A DNA stretch of 64,000 nucleotides from Diploscapter coronatus (taxonomy: Eukaryota > Nematoda > Chromadorea > Rhabditida > Rhabditidae): contig OZ038422.1 of NCBI GenBank assembly GCA_964036155.1, forward strand, positions 16,825,201 through 16,889,200. Direction: 5' to 3'. A model generated the notes under the pieces. That model searched no databases and was not told where the DNA came from. It saw nothing but the letters and a program-made list of their open reading frames with translations. Below are positions 61,401-64,000 of this stretch, in pieces. The position numbers and the translations under genes are program-made. Within the stretch, counting starts at the first letter, position 1, and each line of letters opens with the position of its first letter.

Positions 61401-62355
61401 TTAGCCCAAAATTAAAATAACGAAAATTTCGATGCTAGACTAGACTCTCGAGTAGTTTGTTTTGGTGCTGAAACGAGTGCATAGTACTTTCCATCAAATC
61501 ATTCTCTGATTTCAGTCTCTTATCACTACACGCCTCGCTCTCCTTGCGGCAGTACCTCAACATTCAATACGTGCCGACAACCAGCCCTCTGACTTCCTCC
61601 TCTTCAGGCTCGGACTCTTCCCCTGAATCCTCAGTTCCTTCCTCACCTGCCCTCTCTCAATCCTCATATTCATCGCTAAATTCGGCCAAAACTCGATTTC
61701 CCTTCGACATGGCCGACTTTTTCCGGTTACCATCAGTATTTTGGATGATTATTATTCCAACTAGTCTATTCATTGTTTATGTAAGTCGTATTTTAATTGA
61801 TGGTAGGAACGTATTATAGGGACCCTATTGCATTAATGACAGTAAAAATAACGTATTTTATACGTGTAGAATTTAGCAATTTTCTATCGAGATTTTACAG
61901 TAAATCTAACAATTGAATAGAGATGAGAAAATTTTCGTGAAATAATGCATATTTGTGTAATCCTATTGCACATTTGGAACCTTATTTTTCTTATCTAGAA
62001 AATTCATTATCAAGTAATCAGACACATGATCTTCTGATTTAGCTAGCCGGTTTCCATCCGGAAATATCTCTGCTTTACGGAAAACAGCTACTCCAATTTA
62101 CGAATTCACATCCTAATGCATTGCCATTCTTCAATTATTTCCTGTGGAGTCTTCATGTCATCGAATCAATATATTCACTATGGGTTTGTGACCGTCTTAA
62201 AATGAGGTAAATTTTTCAAATAAAAGAAGAAAACGGAATCTTGTTTCAGTCTTTCAACATCAGCAAAATGGTTCCTCTCTGTGCTGGTATTTGGTTTTCC
62301 ATCTCTATCGATTCTTCTAGCTCATTCACGACAAATCTCAAAACAAAAGCTTTAA
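58401..62355 (+). CDS. Short-chain dehydrogenase fused to TMEM254-like domain
   Basis: Eleven exons (58401-58517, 58701-58814, 58865-58988, 59220-59335, 59712-59818, 60080-60167, 60541-60602, 60652-60768, 61516-61780, 62043-62206, 62250-62355) sum to 1,380 bases, 459 residues. An N-terminal hydrophobic anchor precedes a classical SDR Rossmann domain: cofactor motif VITGAASGLG, structural CNAAV (usually NNAG), active Ser in VCVSSITA and Tyr/Lys in YCPTK. The arrangement resembles membrane retinol or steroid dehydrogenases (SDR16C, HSD17B11 type). After YLNIQYVP comes a Ser-rich linker, then MADFFRLPSVFWMIIIPTS, LLYGKQLLQFTNSHP, LHVIESIYSLWVCDR and FGFPSLSILL, which match the four-helix TMEM254 family. 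Everything is in one frame and the exon phases fit. A separate TMEM254 product starting at the internal Met is an alternative. The substrate is unknown. Confidence 0.8.
60801..61397. repeat. Foldback MITE in SDR intron 8
   Basis: Ends GGGCTGGTAAGAAAG and CTTTCTTACCAGCC, with a ~100-base inner inverted repeat (GGATCTTTCTCAAAATTGGT against ACCAATTTTGAGCAAGATCC). About 600 bp, with no coding capacity apparent. The ends look mariner-like. Confidence 0.75.
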
Positions 62356-63260
62356 CTTTTTGTAAACGATATTTTTTAGTGATTTTTAGTGCAAGATAAA
62401 CATTTTCGAAAATCGAAACTTATTGAAAATACGCTGAATAGGAAATTAATTCAATATTGCAACGCAGAGGCAACGCAACTCGTGCGGAACATATTAGAAT
62501 TGACATTAGTAATCTAGCAAGGGTTTCGGAACTTCATTAAAAAAATTCAAGTTAGATTTCAGAAAAATTAGCTAATTCGAATTTCAACATTTTCAAATCC
62601 TCGAAATCTCTGGATTTTAGTGAAGCTTTCCAGATATTGAAGCTATTTTTCAAGATTTTCGAAGAAATTTTTTCTATTATGTTTTCATGATCGATGAAAA
62701 TAGCCAAAATGAGTGCTGCATCATATATAGTGCAAAATGCAGCATAAAATAGTAGATGTTTTGTCAGAATAAAATAATTTTGACAGATATAGACGGAAAA
62801 CCATTTTAATCTGTAAGAAAACATTTTTATAAGCCTAAAAACCCTTATCTTGAATCATGACAATGATATCTAGAACCACAATATAAACCAAGAATAATTT
62901 ACGTAAATCCAAATTCTTACAGTAATGAACAAAAGATGGCCAGTACTTTTCATCGTCTTTATATCAAATATCAGTTACATCTTAGGAAAAAAGCTCAAGA
63001 CTCATTTAGAAATAAATAGAGTTGCATGAAATAAGGTACCTTAATGAAAGAACTAACCGCGTGATTCAAATAGCAAAGTGTCATTTGTCATCTTTCATGA
63101 AAATTTCTATCAAGTTGTTTAGATTTAACCATGACATAAACGAAATTTAGGATTGGATTGGATAAGTGAATGAGTGAACGAGGATGAGGTATTGAAAGAA
63201 TCGGTGAATAGTCGATAATTGACCTGCCTTGTCCAATTGGAGCAGTGAAATCTGGCTGCT
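62356..63260. other. Convergent intergenic region
   Basis: AT-rich, between the ends of the SDR gene and the minus-strand shugoshin-like gene. Nothing recognisable. Confidence 0.5.
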
Positions 63261-64000
63261 TCAGTAACTAGTCTTGATGTAAGGCGAGGGCGCGTCCAGC
63301 TTGTCCGGTCTACGCATCTTGTTGTTCAGCTTCGGCTCCGCGAACGACTGGATCTTCATCGAGGCAGTCCGCTTTCTGCGTCCCTGCAATTCAAATAAAG
63401 ATGATCAGAAGTTTGCAACAATAGTCATTTCGATCTGACCACTTCGTAAACTTATTAGGAACCGATTTGTATAAAAATTTGCACAATTATTTAATTCATA
63501 TAAGATCTCATCGTGTTGTTAAAATTTGAACTCGATTGAGTTATAAAAATGAAGTGAACAAGGTGTATATAAAAACGCTCTAAAGCAAAGTTTTTCACAT
63601 TTAGATCGACATTGCTTAGCAGGAAATCTTTCAAGCTAAAATTCGGTTGGACATTTTGAAGTGAATACCGCAATACAAATGTAAATATTTGAATTATCTC
63701 CAACTAGCTGGCAGATTAAATTTAACTCTGTTGTGTTCATCGACCCGCTTCCTATTGAATATCGAAAGTTACCGTAGTAGCGACTTGATCATCAGCATTG
63801 TTGCTCGTGGAAGAAGTCGACGAGTCAGGAGTGTCGCGTCTGGCCTTCCGATGTCTGGCAGTGGCCACGGGGGTGGAGAATTCCTCGTCGATGGGGGCGG
63901 AAGTCGCATTCGCAGTGTCCTTGGCTTTGTCGTCTCCATCGATTGTCTCACTCGAGTCCTCTCCAGCTTGCATCTTCTCTTCGTTGTCATCATTGCCATC
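63261..64000 (-). CDS. Shugoshin-like protein, C-terminal part, cut by window edge
   Basis: Two minus-strand exons are visible: 63773 to beyond 64000, and 63261-63383, joined in phase 0 across an intron with GT-AG ends. The upstream exon is acidic and disordered (EEKMQAGEDSSETIDGDDK, then TARHRKARRDTPDSSTS). The final exon reads RRKRTASMKIQSFAEPKLNN followed by KMRRPDKL and ends PYIKTSY. The basic stretch followed by EPKLN.K(L/M)RR is the conserved C-terminal motif of shugoshin / MEI-S332 proteins, which protect centromeric cohesin through PP2A and bind histone H2A. The N-terminal coiled coil that would confirm this lies outside the window. Confidence 0.55.

Overview
The window is a stretch of animal nuclear DNA, most likely from a nematode. 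All larger genes have many short introns with GT(A/G)AG...TTTTCAG-type boundaries. There is a nematode-type Str seven-transmembrane chemoreceptor, a DUF148-like secreted-antigen-like gene, and worm-like versions of UNC-45, syndecan and ATP synthase coupling factor 6. An acceptor-like TTTCAG lies 3 bases before the unc-45 start codon, as expected for spliced-leader trans-splicing. I cannot name the genus.

Positions 1 to about 25,300 form an unstable, repeat-rich accessory region. Its centrepiece is a pair of inverted genes (1043-4092 on minus, 16409-19430 on plus). Each joins an Hsp70-type ATPase domain to a Kelch beta-propeller in place of the substrate-binding domain. The plus-strand copy reads through 17 exons as one open frame of 692 residues, with all three Hsp70 signatures. 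The two genes are arms of an inverted duplication around an ~11 kb spacer. Two blocks (1150 and 309 bp) match base for base while the sequence between them has diverged, which points to gene conversion. The spacer holds a minus-strand array of four ~1.17 kb Kelch cassettes (4921-12140), the last split by a precisely bounded Helitron (5828-8283) that carries a relic Ulp1-type protease. It also holds a small DUF148-like gene, a decayed mariner element and MITEs. One MITE family is bounded by TTAA, and one of its copies contains a second, nested foldback element.

Positions 21,985-23,680 hold an intact-looking Str-family receptor on the minus strand. From about 26 kb on, the window is ordinary gene-rich chromosome: a divergent Argonaute with a complete DEDH slicer tetrad and an internal RGG-rich insert (26012-31448), ATP synthase coupling factor 6 (32737-34479), syndecan (35680-41143), the myosin chaperone unc-45 (42857-48703), a minus-strand PDZ protein (50077-54653), a short-chain dehydrogenase whose frame continues into a TMEM254-like membrane domain (58401-62355), and the C-terminal end of a shugoshin-like gene (63261 to the window edge, minus). 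Most of these genes have long pyrimidine-rich tracts on the sense strand just upstream.

Exon boundaries were read by hand. Sums of exon lengths that come out divisible by three (Argonaute, unc-45, syndecan, SDR, PDZ, Str and the plus-strand Hsp70-Kelch gene) support those models, but no alignment or transcript evidence was available. The most interesting candidate for an undescribed system is the Hsp70-Kelch family with its Kelch cassette array and inverted, apparently gene-converted arms.
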